This document shows, piece after piece, positions 34,489 through 43,323 of a stretch of DNA of 64,000 nucleotides. Positions within the stretch are counted from its first letter, which is position 1. Each line of letters opens with the position of its first letter. The DNA comes from Secundilactobacillus yichangensis (GTDB taxonomy: Bacteria > Bacillota > Bacilli > Lactobacillales > Lactobacillaceae): assembly GCF_016861565.1 (NCBI RefSeq), contig NZ_BOLK01000007.1:1-64000 (forward strand), in the 5' to 3' direction. Made by a program: the position numbers and the translations under genes. The notes beneath the pieces were generated by a model, which was not told where the DNA came from, did no database searches, and saw only the letters and a list, made by a program, of their open reading frames with translations.

Positions 34489-35331
34489 TTAGTCGAACTC
34501 TTCATACTCGTTAGGGTCTTGATTTGTTGTTCGACCGTCTGGTTTACTCAAAGAATTAATGGCCTGAATTTCATCTTCAGTTAATTTAAAATCGAAAATA
34601 TCGAGATTTTGCCGCTGGTGAATTAGGCTACTTGACTTAGGAATCGGAACGACGCCCCGTTGCGTGTGCCAGCGCAGAATAATTTGACCCGTGTTTTTAT
34701 CGTACTTTTTAGCTAATTTTTGAATAATCGGTTCCTTTAAAGAGGCGCTGCCACGGCCCAAAGGACTCCATGCTTCGGTAGCGATTCCCCGGTCTTTGTC
34801 AGCTTGTAAATTGTCTTCGTTAATCCAGTACGGATGAATCTCTATCTGGTTCACGGCAGGAGTAACGCCAGTTTCACTGATCAACCGATCCAGGTGTTCA
34901 GGCATAAAGTTAGATACACCAATCGTGTGAATCAAGCCAAGCTTTTGCGCGGTGATCATGGCCCGCCAAGCTTCAACGTAATGATCCCGCTTCGGTAATG
35001 GCCAGTGAATTAAGAACATGTCGAAGTAGTCTAATCCCATTCGAGCCAATGATTCTGTGATGGCGTCAAGTGCGTCATCGTAATGGTGATACTTACCGGG
35101 TAGTTTAGAGGTGACAAAGAATTGACTGCGTGGAATGCCGCTTTGACGGATAGCTTTACCCACGATTCCTTCATTGTCATAATTCGTAGCACTGTCTAGT
35201 GACCGGTAACCATCGTGAATTGCTGACAGAATCTGATCGACACCCTGTGCACCGCGAATTTGATACGTTCCAAGTCCCAACATCGGCAGTTGGTGACCAT
35301 CGTTTAGTAAGACGTTTGGAATTGTCATCAT
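34489..35331 (-). CDS. Aldo-keto reductase (AKR superfamily)
   Basis: 280-residue TIM-barrel NADPH-dependent oxidoreductase. The catalytic tetrad is complete: Asp 46 and Tyr 51 in SLDSATNYDNE, Lys 76 in VTSKLPGK, His 109 in FLIHWPLP. The cofactor-binding end has PIPKSSS. It resembles 2,5-diketogluconate reductase-like AKRs of lactobacilli that reduce aldehydes and ketones. AAGGAGG precedes ATG 35331, which is followed by a second ATG. The promoter at 35358-35388 is of MerR type, suggesting induction by reactive aldehydes or another stress. Confidence 0.92.
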   Translation of the reverse strand: MMTIPNVLLNDGHQLPMLGLGTYQIRGAQGVDQILSAIHDGYRSLDSATNYDNEGIVGKAIRQSGIPRSQFFVTSKLPGKYHHYDDALDAITESLARMGLDYFDMFLIHWPLPKRDHYVEAWRAMITAQKLGLIHTIGVSNFMPEHLDRLISETGVTPAVNQIEIHPYWINEDNLQADKDRGIATEAWSPLGRGSASLKEPIIQKLAKKYDKNTGQIILRWHTQRGVVPIPKSSSLIHQRQNLDIFDFKLTEDEIQAINSLSKPDGRTTNQDPNEYEEFD

Positions 35332-35357
35332 TGATCCTCCTTATTTTAACTATCTTA

Positions 35358-35388
35358 ATTATAACTGTTAGAGCTGGCTCTAAGTCAA
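35358..35388 (-). promoter_or_regulatory. MerR-type promoter (19-bp spacer with dyad) of the aldo-keto reductase
   Basis: On the minus strand TTGACT (35383-35388) and TATAAT (35358-35363) are separated by 19 bp. The spacer holds the perfect dyad TTAGAGC-N2-GCTCTAA (35368-35383). This is the geometry used by MerR-family activators, which untwist an over-long spacer. No merR gene is next to it. Confidence 0.78.
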
Positions 35389-35420
35389 ATAGAACGCCGA
35401 ATTATCCAGTAATTTTTATA

Positions 35421-35464
35421 TTGACCCGTTAGTCATTGACTTACTGGTCAATAGGGAATATACT
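35421..35464 (+). promoter_or_regulatory. Promoter and TetR-type operator of the ABC exporter operon
   Basis: TTGACT (35436-35441), a 17-nt spacer, TATACT (35459-35464). A 31-bp dyad (35421-35451), left half TTGACCCGTTAGTCA and right half TGACTTACTGGTCAA, matches at 13 of 15 positions and covers the -35. The TetR protein encoded last in the operon is the obvious candidate to bind it. Confidence 0.75.
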
Positions 35465-35517
35465 CTGTGTGAAATCGAAATCAGCCTATCTTAGGCCACT
35501 AATGAGGAGGGGCGACT

Positions 35518-36438
35518 ATGACACAAACAGTCGTAAGTATTAATCATTTACAGAAATCGTTTGGTAAATTTCAGGCATTAAAGGACATCACTTTTGACGT
35601 GAATGCAGGAGAAGTCTTTGGCTTCATTGGACCTAATGGGGCGGGTAAATCCACAACGATTCGGGTTCTGCTGGGGATTCTCAAAGCTAGTGGCGGGCAA
35701 GCCACCGTGTTTAATGAAGACGTGTGGCAGCAGGCTGTTTCTATTCACAACCGGATTGCTTACGTTCCGGGGGATGTTTATCTGTGGCCGAATCTGACTG
35801 GTGGCGAAATGATTGATTTTCTGTTGAAGCTGAATCATCAGAAGCATACCGCCAAAACGGATGAGTTGATTAAGGAGTTTGAATTAGACCCTAAGAAGAA
35901 ATCGCGAACGTACTCTAAGGGGAATCGGCAAAAGGTGACGCTAATCGCTGCCTTTTCCACAGCGGCTGATCTATATATTTTTGATGAACCGACCAGTGGT
36001 CTTGATCCCTTAATGGAAGAACTCTTTCAAAAGCACGTTCTGGCACTAAAGGAGCAGGGCAAGAGTGTGCTGTTATCCAGCCACATTCTTTCTGAAGTGG
36101 AGCGGATGTGTGACCGAATTGGGATTATTCGTTCGGGGGAAATTGTGGAGACTGGCACTTTGGATCAAATGCGGCAGCTAACCCGAACTCAGGTAGTTGT
36201 TCAAACCAAACAAACACTGGATGGTATCGAGACACTGCCGGGAGTTCACGGTTTTAAAGCGGATGAGCAGGTTGCTAATAAAGCAGCCTTTGCGGTGGAT
36301 ACCGCTCAAATTGGCGCAGTGATGTCTGAATTAGTCAAACGTGAAATTGTTACTTTACAAACCACGCCGCCGACCTTGGAAGACCTGTTTATTCGTTATT
36401 ACAACACAGAGGGGGCTGAGGAGCATGACAAGAACTAA
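35518..36438 (+). CDS. ABC transporter ATP-binding protein (drug export type)
   Basis: 306 residues. ATPase subunit of an ABC-2-type exporter. Walker A GPNGAGKSTT (about 39-48), a signature SKGNRQKVTLIAAF in place of the usual LSGGQ, Walker B LYIFDEPTSGLDP and the H-loop LSSHILSEVERM. A C-terminal extension follows, as in antibiotic exporters. GAGGAGGGG precedes ATG 35518. It overlaps the permease gene by 14 bp, so the two are translationally coupled, and the operon ends with a TetR regulator. Confidence 0.92.
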   Translation: MTQTVVSINHLQKSFGKFQALKDITFDVNAGEVFGFIGPNGAGKSTTIRVLLGILKASGGQATVFNEDVWQQAVSIHNRIAYVPGDVYLWPNLTGGEMIDFLLKLNHQKHTAKTDELIKEFELDPKKKSRTYSKGNRQKVTLIAAFSTAADLYIFDEPTSGLDPLMEELFQKHVLALKEQGKSVLLSSHILSEVERMCDRIGIIRSGEIVETGTLDQMRQLTRTQVVVQTKQTLDGIETLPGVHGFKADEQVANKAAFAVDTAQIGAVMSELVKREIVTLQTTPPTLEDLFIRYYNTEGAEEHDKN

Positions 36439-38044
36439 TCAGACAGCTCAGACCGGTTACCTAACACGGATGTACCTCAGACATGACCGGTTTGCGATTA
36501 TTGTTTGGCTATTAGGTATCGTGATGATGGTGGCATCTGGTGCCAGTAAAATTATTGGCCTTAGTGGCAATGATAAGCAAGTGGCTTCGTTAGTCACAAC
36601 GCTGGATACACCATCCATGGCAGCTTTATTCGGCCCCTTTACAGCGGTAAAGCCCTACACAACAGCATCAATTTTTGCCGCCACAATGATGGTCTTTACC
36701 GGATTACTGATGGCTATCATGAACATCTTCTTTGCGATTCGCAATACTAGAACTCAGGAAGATAACGGTGTTTTGGAAATGGTTCGTGCGCACAGTGTTG
36801 GTCGTCAAAGCCCGCTTTTATCAACGGTTTACGAATTACTGATTATTAATGTTTTAGTTGGGGTATTATCTGCGGTGACGCTTCAAGCCATTAACATGGA
36901 CGGTTCCGATGTACTGGGTGACTGGTTATTTGGGATTGGACTTGCTGTATTTGGCCTGATGTTTGGCACCTTCACGCTGTTTCTATCGCAGCTGGCAAGT
37001 AATTCCCGTGGCGCTACGACGATGAGCTATAGTTTGCTGGGTCTGCTCTATGTTCTTAGAGCGATGACGGATGTTCAAAACATTAAGTATACCTGGTGGA
37101 CAGTTTTCGGCTGGGTGGAAAAAATCGATTCCTACGGTAAGAATCGGGTAACGCCGGTTTTATACATGCTGGTGTTGGCGGTTGTGGTTCTGGCAGTGAC
37201 CTTTGTTGTTAGTGCTGAGCGGGATTTAGGTTCCGGCCTTTTACCTGATCGAGCCGGACGCGAACATGCCAGTGCATTGCTGGCGGATCCGACCACGTTA
37301 GTTTTCCGGCTGGAACGCACGAGTATTATCGCCTGGGTGATTGGCCTAGCTGTTTATGGTACCAGTATGGGAACGCTATTTAATACGGTTGGTGATATGA
37401 TGAATAACAGTCCCATGGTGGCAAAAATTATTGGTCCAGCTGCTGCAGCTTCAGTTGGCCGCACCATGACGTTGCAGTTTGCCTCTTTGATGAGCGTCGT
37501 TATGGCTATCGGTGCCAGTGTACCAGCAATTGCAACCATGCTGCGGCTTAATAGTGATGAACGGAAGGGCTGGCTAGAGTCAATCCATGCTCGCAGCGTT
37601 TCTCGGTGGCGTTTGTTTAGTGCTTACACAGTAGTGGGAACGGTAGCAGGACTACTAACATTGTTTGCCGGTACCTTTGGGATGGCACTGGGTAGTCAAG
37701 GGGCTAAGCACGCCTTTGACATTAGCCGGTTAATGCGCTCGTTTTGGGCCTTTGCACCAGCGGTTCTGGTTGTTATCGGGATCGTTGCCGTGTTGTTGGG
37801 TTTACTGCCAAGACTTCAGCAAATTGCCTGGGTGATTCCCATCTATGCGCTGTTATCGATTTACCTTGGCGGCCTGTTGGATTTTCCAGAATGGACCAAG
37901 AAGCTGACACCGTTTGGCTGGATTAATAAAGTCCCGTTGAGGTCAGTGCAGTGGGATCAAGCGGGGTGGCTGGTATTACTCAGTTTTGTGTTAGTATTAG
38001 TGGGTTATTGGTTATACAAGCGACGCGATTTGGTTGAAAATTAG
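36425..38044 (+). CDS. ABC-2-type exporter permease
   Basis: 539 residues with about 12 hydrophobic segments in two halves, like the polyketide-antibiotic exporter permeases of Gram-positives. The N-terminus is MTRTNQTAQTGYLTRMYLRHD, followed by the first membrane helix. GAGG lies directly upstream of ATG 36425, inside the end of the ATPase gene; the longer frame opening at 36341 is not supported. With the ATPase it should form an exporter for a drug or toxic metabolite. Confidence 0.87.
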   Translation: MTRTNQTAQTGYLTRMYLRHDRFAIIVWLLGIVMMVASGASKIIGLSGNDKQVASLVTTLDTPSMAALFGPFTAVKPYTTASIFAATMMVFTGLLMAIMNIFFAIRNTRTQEDNGVLEMVRAHSVGRQSPLLSTVYELLIINVLVGVLSAVTLQAINMDGSDVLGDWLFGIGLAVFGLMFGTFTLFLSQLASNSRGATTMSYSLLGLLYVLRAMTDVQNIKYTWWTVFGWVEKIDSYGKNRVTPVLYMLVLAVVVLAVTFVVSAERDLGSGLLPDRAGREHASALLADPTTLVFRLERTSIIAWVIGLAVYGTSMGTLFNTVGDMMNNSPMVAKIIGPAAAASVGRTMTLQFASLMSVVMAIGASVPAIATMLRLNSDERKGWLESIHARSVSRWRLFSAYTVVGTVAGLLTLFAGTFGMALGSQGAKHAFDISRLMRSFWAFAPAVLVVIGIVAVLLGLLPRLQQIAWVIPIYALLSIYLGGLLDFPEWTKKLTPFGWINKVPLRSVQWDQAGWLVLLSFVLVLVGYWLYKRRDLVEN

Positions 38045-38060
38045 AGGAGGAATAACTGGC

Positions 38061-38705
38061 ATGCTAGAATTGAATCCCGACATACCAAAGGATCCGGAAA
38101 AGGTTGACCGCATTATGGCAAGTGCTACGCGGATCTTCGCCAAACATGGTTACTTGCAGGCCAAAACGGCTGATATTGCCAAAGATGCTGATGTCTCAAA
38201 AGGAATTGTTTTCCGCTATTTTGGCGATAAAGGGCACCTGTATTTAGCAACCGTGTCATACGTCATTGAAATGCTCACTGAACGCGCTGATTTTACGGTT
38301 TGGACGGATGCCAAGGATCTTGGTGACATGATTGAACGGGCCGTTCGTTATAAGATTCAGCTCCAACTGGAATATCCGGACGAATTCCGACTGTCGATCC
38401 AATCTTTTGGTGAAATGAACGTGCTGCCAGAAGAGATCCGGCCGGAAATGGGTGCCCTTTGGCAAAAACAGACGATGACGTCGCTAACTACTTTGGAAGA
38501 ACCGGTACTGGACCGAATGAAGTTACGCCCAGGAGTTGATAAAACCACTTTAAAGAAGTTATTAAACGCCATTGGTACAACGGTATTTTCGGAAGCAGAA
38601 ACGTTTATGAAGGCTCACCCAGATGCCACGATTGAAGATTTTGAGCCAATTATTAAAGATATTCAGGCAGAGTATGAAATTCTGGAACACGGATTTGAAG
38701 CGTAA
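38061..38705 (+). CDS. TetR/AcrR-family transcriptional regulator
   Basis: 214 residues counted from ATG 38061, which follows GGAGG by about ten bases. The N-terminal helix-turn-helix is IFAKHGYLQAKTADIAKDADVSKGIVFRYFGDK; the rest is a ligand-binding, dimerisation domain. It is the last gene of the exporter operon, 16 bases after the permease gene. The dyad at 35421-35451 over the operon promoter is its likely operator, giving ligand-induced autoregulation. Confidence 0.92.
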   Translation: MLELNPDIPKDPEKVDRIMASATRIFAKHGYLQAKTADIAKDADVSKGIVFRYFGDKGHLYLATVSYVIEMLTERADFTVWTDAKDLGDMIERAVRYKIQLQLEYPDEFRLSIQSFGEMNVLPEEIRPEMGALWQKQTMTSLTTLEEPVLDRMKLRPGVDKTTLKKLLNAIGTTVFSEAETFMKAHPDATIEDFEPIIKDIQAEYEILEHGFEA

Positions 38706-38749
38706 AATAAGACAGGTTGGAAGTGAATAATTCCAACCTGCCTTATTTT
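38704..38749. terminator. Bidirectional terminator
   Basis: AAAATAAGACAGGTTGGAA pairs with TTCCAACCTGCCTTATTTT over an 8-nt loop, between the convergent tetR and YczE-like genes. Confidence 0.93.
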
Positions 38750-39413
38750 AATTTTTATCTGGTTTGACCATGAAATTATGAGTCAGGTGAGGCCAAACTA
38801 AACGATCCGACATCGCGATAAGGACGCCATTACCCAAAATCGAGAATAACGTTGCAATATTTACTGATTGAATTTGTCCCGTTGCAAAGTAGGTTATGAG
38901 AATGACAATGGCGGGTGGTAAAAAGTCTAATAGTTGTGAAGCAGTTGCATTTCCCTTGAGGTATAGGAACCGCAAAATATTAGTAGTATCATCGTTGGGA
39001 TGCATGATGATATTGGCACGCTGATAAAGTGAAATACCAATACAAAAGACAACGATCCCCAGACAGCTAAAAAGCGCTCGCCAAATAATTGGCGCATGGT
39101 TAATGCCAAAATATTCCAGCATTTGAGCGGAATATTGAACGATGCTGCCAAAGAAAACAACGTATATGATTTCGCCAACTAGTCGCTTGCCGTCAAAACG
39201 GCGAATCAAAAACTGGTTGGTGATCGCGTTAATGACGCCAATCAAAAATAAAATAACGCCAAGACTAACCCCGGTCCAGTTATGTAAGTTAACCGCTGAG
39301 GCCGTCCATAGTCCGCTACCCATATTTCCGGCAACTGCCATGCCATTACCGAATGCGTTAAAAATTAAACCAGCAATCAAGCCGATCCACCGTTCACCTA
39401 AAGTATTCTTCAC
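38748..39413 (-). CDS. YczE/YitT-like membrane protein
   Basis: About 221 residues with five or six hydrophobic segments, beginning RWIGLIAGLIFNAFGNGMAV and including GSGLWTASAVNLHNWTGVSLG, which resembles the YczE/YyaS/YitT group of Gram-positive membrane proteins of unknown function. The frame opens at TTG 39485 without any ribosome site; a GTG at 39413 (VKNTLGERWIG) has GAGG eight bases upstream and places the first helix close to the N-terminus, so I prefer it. Monocistronic. Confidence 0.65.
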   Translation of the reverse strand: MKNTLGERWIGLIAGLIFNAFGNGMAVAGNMGSGLWTASAVNLHNWTGVSLGVILFLIGVINAITNQFLIRRFDGKRLVGEIIYVVFFGSIVQYSAQMLEYFGINHAPIIWRALFSCLGIVVFCIGISLYQRANIIMHPNDDTTNILRFLYLKGNATASQLLDFLPPAIVILITYFATGQIQSVNIATLFSILGNGVLIAMSDRLVWPHLTHNFMVKPDKN

Positions 39414-39664
39414 ATCTTCCGCCTCATTTCTTGATAAGTTTATCATATTAGGCAGGAAAAGTAATATATCAGTTGAAATTAACAAGTATTTACGTGGTGA
39501 AATCTGCTAAAGCAATAGTCACTTATGCAACGTTTCGATTTCATCGAAAACGAGTGTATTTAATAAAAAAGTCAAACTCGGTTAAGAGACCACAGCATCA
39601 ACGTTATTCAGATGAGAAAGTAACTATGAAACGAGGCTTAAAATTAGAACATTCTGATATTCCC

Positions 39665-39693
39665 TTGACACTCTCTAATCTAAGCGCCATAAT
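39665..39693 (+). promoter_or_regulatory. Promoter of the met operon leader
   Basis: TTGACA (39665-39670), a 17-nt spacer, CATAAT (39688-39693). The preceding 39414-39664 holds only the start region of the opposing gene and AT-rich sequence. Confidence 0.82.
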
Positions 39694-39699
39694 ATTCAC

Positions 39700-40016
39700 C
39701 AGTTATTAATACGAAGCAAGCGACAAGATGAGTAAGTCTTGCGTGGCCTTAAGAGAGTTATCGGTTGGTGAAAGGTAACGGCGACGCATTGCTGAATATG
39801 GTCTTGATAATCGCTCCACTGCTGAGCCGGTTGGCTAGGCAGCGGCGGGAACTCCCGTTATAGAGTTAGGGTATGCACTGATAGCAGTAAGTACTGAACC
39901 GCCGTTAGTTAGTACCCGATGAGGAATATTTCCGCGAGGGGTATTCGAACTAAGGTGGCAGCACGATTAAATCGTCCTTTTATTTAGAGATAAATAGAGG
40001 GGCGACTTTTTTTGTA
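39700..40016 (+). ncRNA. T-box leader, methionine-specific (ATG)
   Basis: AGTA (39731-39734) opposes GAA (39794-39796), one base, then the specifier ATG at 39798-39800; CAAGA pairs with TCTTG below the loop. GGTGAAAGG forms the distal loop. The antiterminator sequence is AAGGTGGCAGCACG (39952-39965). The terminator pairs TCGTCC...TATTT with AAATA...GGGGCGA and ends in seven Ts. The downstream metNIQ genes confirm the codon reading. Confidence 0.92.
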
Positions 40017-40020
40017 CAAG

Positions 40021-40135
40021 GTGCGGAAGCAGGCGGTTAGAGACTGGAGTGTAACGAAGTCTGGGCGTAAATCCCGAACTTGGATTTGGGACCGGAATTC
40101 GTTACACGCAAGTCTCTGCCTGCTGGAGCCCGATT
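40021..40135 (+). repeat. Dispersed palindromic element, copy C
   Basis: GTGC/GCCC (imperfect), AGCAGGC/GCCTGCT, AGAGACT/AGTCTCT, a central arm GTGTAACGAA with TTCGTTACAC, and the tip AAATCC-CGAACTT-GGATTT. It starts five bases after the T-box terminator and lies within the 5' region of metN. The CACGTTT-GCTAGATA end is degenerate here. Confidence 0.88.
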
Positions 40136-40177
40136 AAAGAACATCTGATTAAAGAGTAGTAAGGGAGCGACAGACAT

Positions 40178-41257
40178 ATGAGCGAAACAGTGGCAAACGC
40201 AATTGAACTAAACAACATTTCAGTGACGTTTCACAACAACGACCAAGAAATCAAAGCGGTAAAGAACGTTGACCTAAAGATACCCCGTGGTGATATCTAC
40301 GGTATCATCGGCTATTCCGGTGCTGGTAAAAGTACGTTGGTCCGGGTCATCAATCTCTTACAGCAGCCAACTGCTGGTACGGTGATCGTGAATCATCAAG
40401 GGATTCAGAAATTAAAACCAGTGGAATTACGGCAGGCCCGTAAGAAGGTCAGCATGATCTTCCAGCATTTTAACCTCATGAAGTCCCGCACGGTTCAAGG
40501 TAACGTGGAATATCCGCTGTTAGGTACCAAGATCAGTAAGGTGGCTCGGCAGGCGAAAGCACAGAAGTTGCTGAAACTGGTTGGTCTCAGCGAATATGCA
40601 GGGACGTATCCCAGCCAGTTATCCGGTGGTCAGAAACAACGGGTGGCCATTGCCAGAGCATTAGCCAGTGATCCGGAGATCCTCATTTCGGATGAAGCTA
40701 CCAGCGCCTTGGATCCGAAAACTACCAAATCAATTTTGGAGCTGCTCAAGCAGCTTAACCGGGATTTGAACCTCACCATTGTGCTGATTACTCACGAAAT
40801 GCAAGTCATCAAGAGTATTTGTCATAACGTGGCGGTCATGGATGACGGTGAAATTATTGAACGCGGTCCGGTGGCGAAAGTCTTCACTGAGCCACAGCAA
40901 AAGTTAACCACCGACTTCGTGGAAACGTCAACCAACGTGAAAGAAGCCGTTGAACGAATTACCAGCACGATTAAGATCAGCGAATTCAAAGACAATCAGG
41001 AACTGATGTATTTCAACTTCATTGGCAACTCTACCAAACAAGGAGTTGTATCTGAATTTTCACAGAAATACGGTGTGGACGTGAATATCCTCTTCGCTAA
41101 TATTGATCAAATCGATGGTGAGAACGTTGGTTATATGATTGCCATCATCACAGGGGACCTGAACGTTTTCAATGATGCAATTCAAAAGTTGAGGAGCGAA
41201 GGTGTCAAAACGAGAATTTTGACGAATGAACTTTTAGAAGGAGGTGAGAACCAATGA
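40178..41257 (+). CDS. metN: Methionine ABC importer, ATP-binding protein
   Basis: 359 residues. ATPase of the MetNIQ methionine uptake system. Walker A GYSGAGKST, the family block MIFQHFNLMKSRTV, signature LSGGQKQR, Walker B ILISDEATSALDP and H-loop LITHEM. The C-terminal NIL domain (about 270-350) binds methionine and feeds back on transport in homologues. It overlaps metI by four bases (ATGA). A Met T-box leader and palindrome copy C lie upstream. Confidence 0.95.
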   Translation: MSETVANAIELNNISVTFHNNDQEIKAVKNVDLKIPRGDIYGIIGYSGAGKSTLVRVINLLQQPTAGTVIVNHQGIQKLKPVELRQARKKVSMIFQHFNLMKSRTVQGNVEYPLLGTKISKVARQAKAQKLLKLVGLSEYAGTYPSQLSGGQKQRVAIARALASDPEILISDEATSALDPKTTKSILELLKQLNRDLNLTIVLITHEMQVIKSICHNVAVMDDGEIIERGPVAKVFTEPQQKLTTDFVETSTNVKEAVERITSTIKISEFKDNQELMYFNFIGNSTKQGVVSEFSQKYGVDVNILFANIDQIDGENVGYMIAIITGDLNVFNDAIQKLRSEGVKTRILTNELLEGGENQ

Positions 41258-41925
41258 CAGCAATTATGCCAAACGTTATCGCGATGAAAAGTGAGTTTCT
41301 TCAGGCTACCTGGGAAACCATCTACATGACGTTGATGTCAGCCATTGTTTCAGCTGTATTGGGGCTGTTGGTTGGAATCCTGCTGGTGGTAACGCAGCCG
41401 GGAGGCATTCTGAAAGATAAGCTGACTTATTCAGTATTAGATAAACTGGTCAACCTCCTGCGTTCCATCCCATTCATCATATTACTGGCGGTAATTTCGC
41501 CACTGACTAAGTTTTTGATTGGAACAACGGTTGGCACCACCGCGTCACTAGTGCCGTTGATTTTCGGAATTTTTCCGTTCTACGCAAGGCAAGTGCAAAA
41601 CGCTTTGCTGGATGTGGATCACGGGGTGATTGAAGCTGCTGAATCGATGGGTTCCAGTCCCATGGCAATTATTTTCCGCATTTACCTTCGAGAAGGACTT
41701 GCCGATATTATCCGGGTTTCCATTGTGACCATCATTAGTCTGATTGGACTCACCACTATGGCGGGTGCCATTGGTTCCGGTGGTCTTGGGGACGTGGCCA
41801 TTAACATTGGTTATGCCCGCTTCGAGAATGATATTACCTTTACAGCAATGATTATTATCTTAGTGTTAGTATTTGCGGTTCAACTGATCGGTGACTGGAT
41901 CGTTCGCAGAGTCGAACATAATTAG
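41254..41925 (+). CDS. metI: Methionine ABC importer, permease
   Basis: 223 residues with five hydrophobic segments and the EAA-type coupling loop AAESMGSSPMAIIFRIYLREGLADI. It forms the membrane channel with MetN and MetQ. It starts within the last codons of metN, with GGAGG at 41239-41243, and is followed by metQ after 14 bases. Confidence 0.95.
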   Translation: MTAIMPNVIAMKSEFLQATWETIYMTLMSAIVSAVLGLLVGILLVVTQPGGILKDKLTYSVLDKLVNLLRSIPFIILLAVISPLTKFLIGTTVGTTASLVPLIFGIFPFYARQVQNALLDVDHGVIEAAESMGSSPMAIIFRIYLREGLADIIRVSIVTIISLIGLTTMAGAIGSGGLGDVAINIGYARFENDITFTAMIIILVLVFAVQLIGDWIVRRVEHN

Positions 41926-41939
41926 AGGAGTGATGGAGA

Positions 41940-42800
41940 ATGAAGAAAAGTGCATATTGGTTAATTGGGATTGTGGTTGTAGTGGTGTTAGCCGGCTTTG
42001 GTATTCATAGTGTTTCCAGTTCACAGGCAGCTAACAAGAGTAAATCCAGCAATATTTTGATTGGTTCAGAGGGTTCCGATATTGATATCTGGAAGCACAT
42101 TGCCAAGACGGACGATGCCAAGAAATTAGGCTTGAAGATCAAAGTGAAAAATATCGCCGATGGTGTTCAGTTAAACAAGGCAACCGCTGATGGCGACGTG
42201 GATGTTAACGCCTTTCAGTCATGGTCATATTATTTAACGTATAACCAGCAGAACAAGTCCAACAAGCTAACCGCATTGGGGACTACTTATTTGGAACCAA
42301 TGGGGATTTATTCCAAGAAGTACAAGAACGTCAAAGACATTCCAGCTGGTTCAACGATTGCCATTGCCAACAATCCTTCGCAAGCTGCTCGTGGTTTGAT
42401 CTTGCTGCAAAAGGCCGGCTTAATCACGTTGGACAAGAACTTCGGTTACGTTGGGACAATCAAGGATATTAAGAGTAATCCCAAGCACTTTAAGTTCAAG
42501 CAGATCGATGATACCACTGGTCCTCGGGTGATCAACGATGTGGATGCCGTGCTGATTTCTAATACGGTGGCTCTGGAAGGCCATCTGCACGTGCTGACTG
42601 ATTCCATTTACCACGAAAAAGTTGATCAATCCACTAAGGATAACATCAATATTCTGGCTACTTCCGAGAAGAACAAGAACAACGCTAACTACAAGAAACT
42701 GGTCAAGCTCTACCACAAGAAGGACATTCAGAAGTACATCAAGGATAAGTATTACGGCACCAAGATCGAAGTTAACAAACCACTGAGTTATTTGAAGTAA
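41940..42800 (+). CDS. metQ: Methionine-binding protein of the MetNIQ importer
   Basis: 286 residues of the NlpA/MetQ family. After a hydrophobic N-terminus (about 5-20) come ILIGSEGSDIDIWKHIAK and IAIANNPSQAARGLILLQKAGL, typical of the substrate-binding lobes. The usual lipobox Cys is absent: the equivalent position reads LAGF, and there is no other Cys near. The protein may be anchored by an uncleaved helix or released by signal peptidase I. It lies third in the T-box-controlled operon. Confidence 0.9.
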   Translation: MKKSAYWLIGIVVVVVLAGFGIHSVSSSQAANKSKSSNILIGSEGSDIDIWKHIAKTDDAKKLGLKIKVKNIADGVQLNKATADGDVDVNAFQSWSYYLTYNQQNKSNKLTALGTTYLEPMGIYSKKYKNVKDIPAGSTIAIANNPSQAARGLILLQKAGLITLDKNFGYVGTIKDIKSNPKHFKFKQIDDTTGPRVINDVDAVLISNTVALEGHLHVLTDSIYHEKVDQSTKDNINILATSEKNKNNANYKKLVKLYHKKDIQKYIKDKYYGTKIEVNKPLSYLK

Positions 42801-42828
42801 CAGATAATTAAAAAGGAGATCATAGATT

Positions 42829-43302
42829 ATGACTAAAGTTGAAAGTTTTACATTGGATCACACAAAGGTTAAAGCACCATACGTTCGTTTGATTACTGAG
42901 GAACACGGGACTAAGGGTGACACGATTAGCAACTACGATTTACGGTTAGTTCAGCCTAACGAAAATGCCATTCCAACAGCGGGCCTGCACACCATTGAAC
43001 ATCTATTGGCCGGCTTGTTGCGTGACCGTTTAGACGGCGTCATTGACTGTTCACCATTTGGCTGCCGGACCGGTTTTCATTTAATTACCTGGGGCGAGCA
43101 TTCCACTACGGAAGTCGCTAAAGCCTTGAAAGGATCATTGGACGATATCGCCAACAAGATCGAATGGAAGGACGTTCAGGGAACCGACAAGTACAGTTGC
43201 GGCAACTACCGTGACCATTCACTGTTCTCAGCTAAGCAGTGGTCCCGCGATATTCTGGCAAAGGGTATCAGCGATGATCCATTCGAACGTCACACTGTCT
43301 AG
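42829..43302 (+). CDS. luxS: S-ribosylhomocysteine lyase
   Basis: 157 residues, standard LuxS length. It splits S-ribosylhomocysteine to homocysteine and DPD, the precursor of autoinducer 2. The metal site HTIEH (His 54, His 58) and Cys of YSCGNY are present, as is the conserved [12 protein letters not shown] with catalytic Cys. AAGGAG precedes ATG 42829. It follows metQ by 28 bases, so it is in the methionine-responsive operon, linking homocysteine recycling to methionine supply. Confidence 0.96.
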   Translation: MTKVESFTLDHTKVKAPYVRLITEEHGTKGDTISNYDLRLVQPNENAIPTAGLHTIEHLLAGLLRDRLDGVIDCSPFGCRTGFHLITWGEHSTTEVAKALKGSLDDIANKIEWKDVQGTDKYSCGNYRDHSLFSAKQWSRDILAKGISDDPFERHTV

Positions 43303-43323
43303 GCTAATAAGGGGGTTGTCAAA

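Noticed and set aside
39473-39709. 78-codon frame before the Met T-box
   Set aside because: Composition not protein-like, and it contains the promoter of the leader.
40021-40135. Palindrome copy C considered as part of the Met T-box
   Set aside because: It begins after the complete T-box terminator, and the same element occurs at loci without a T-box.
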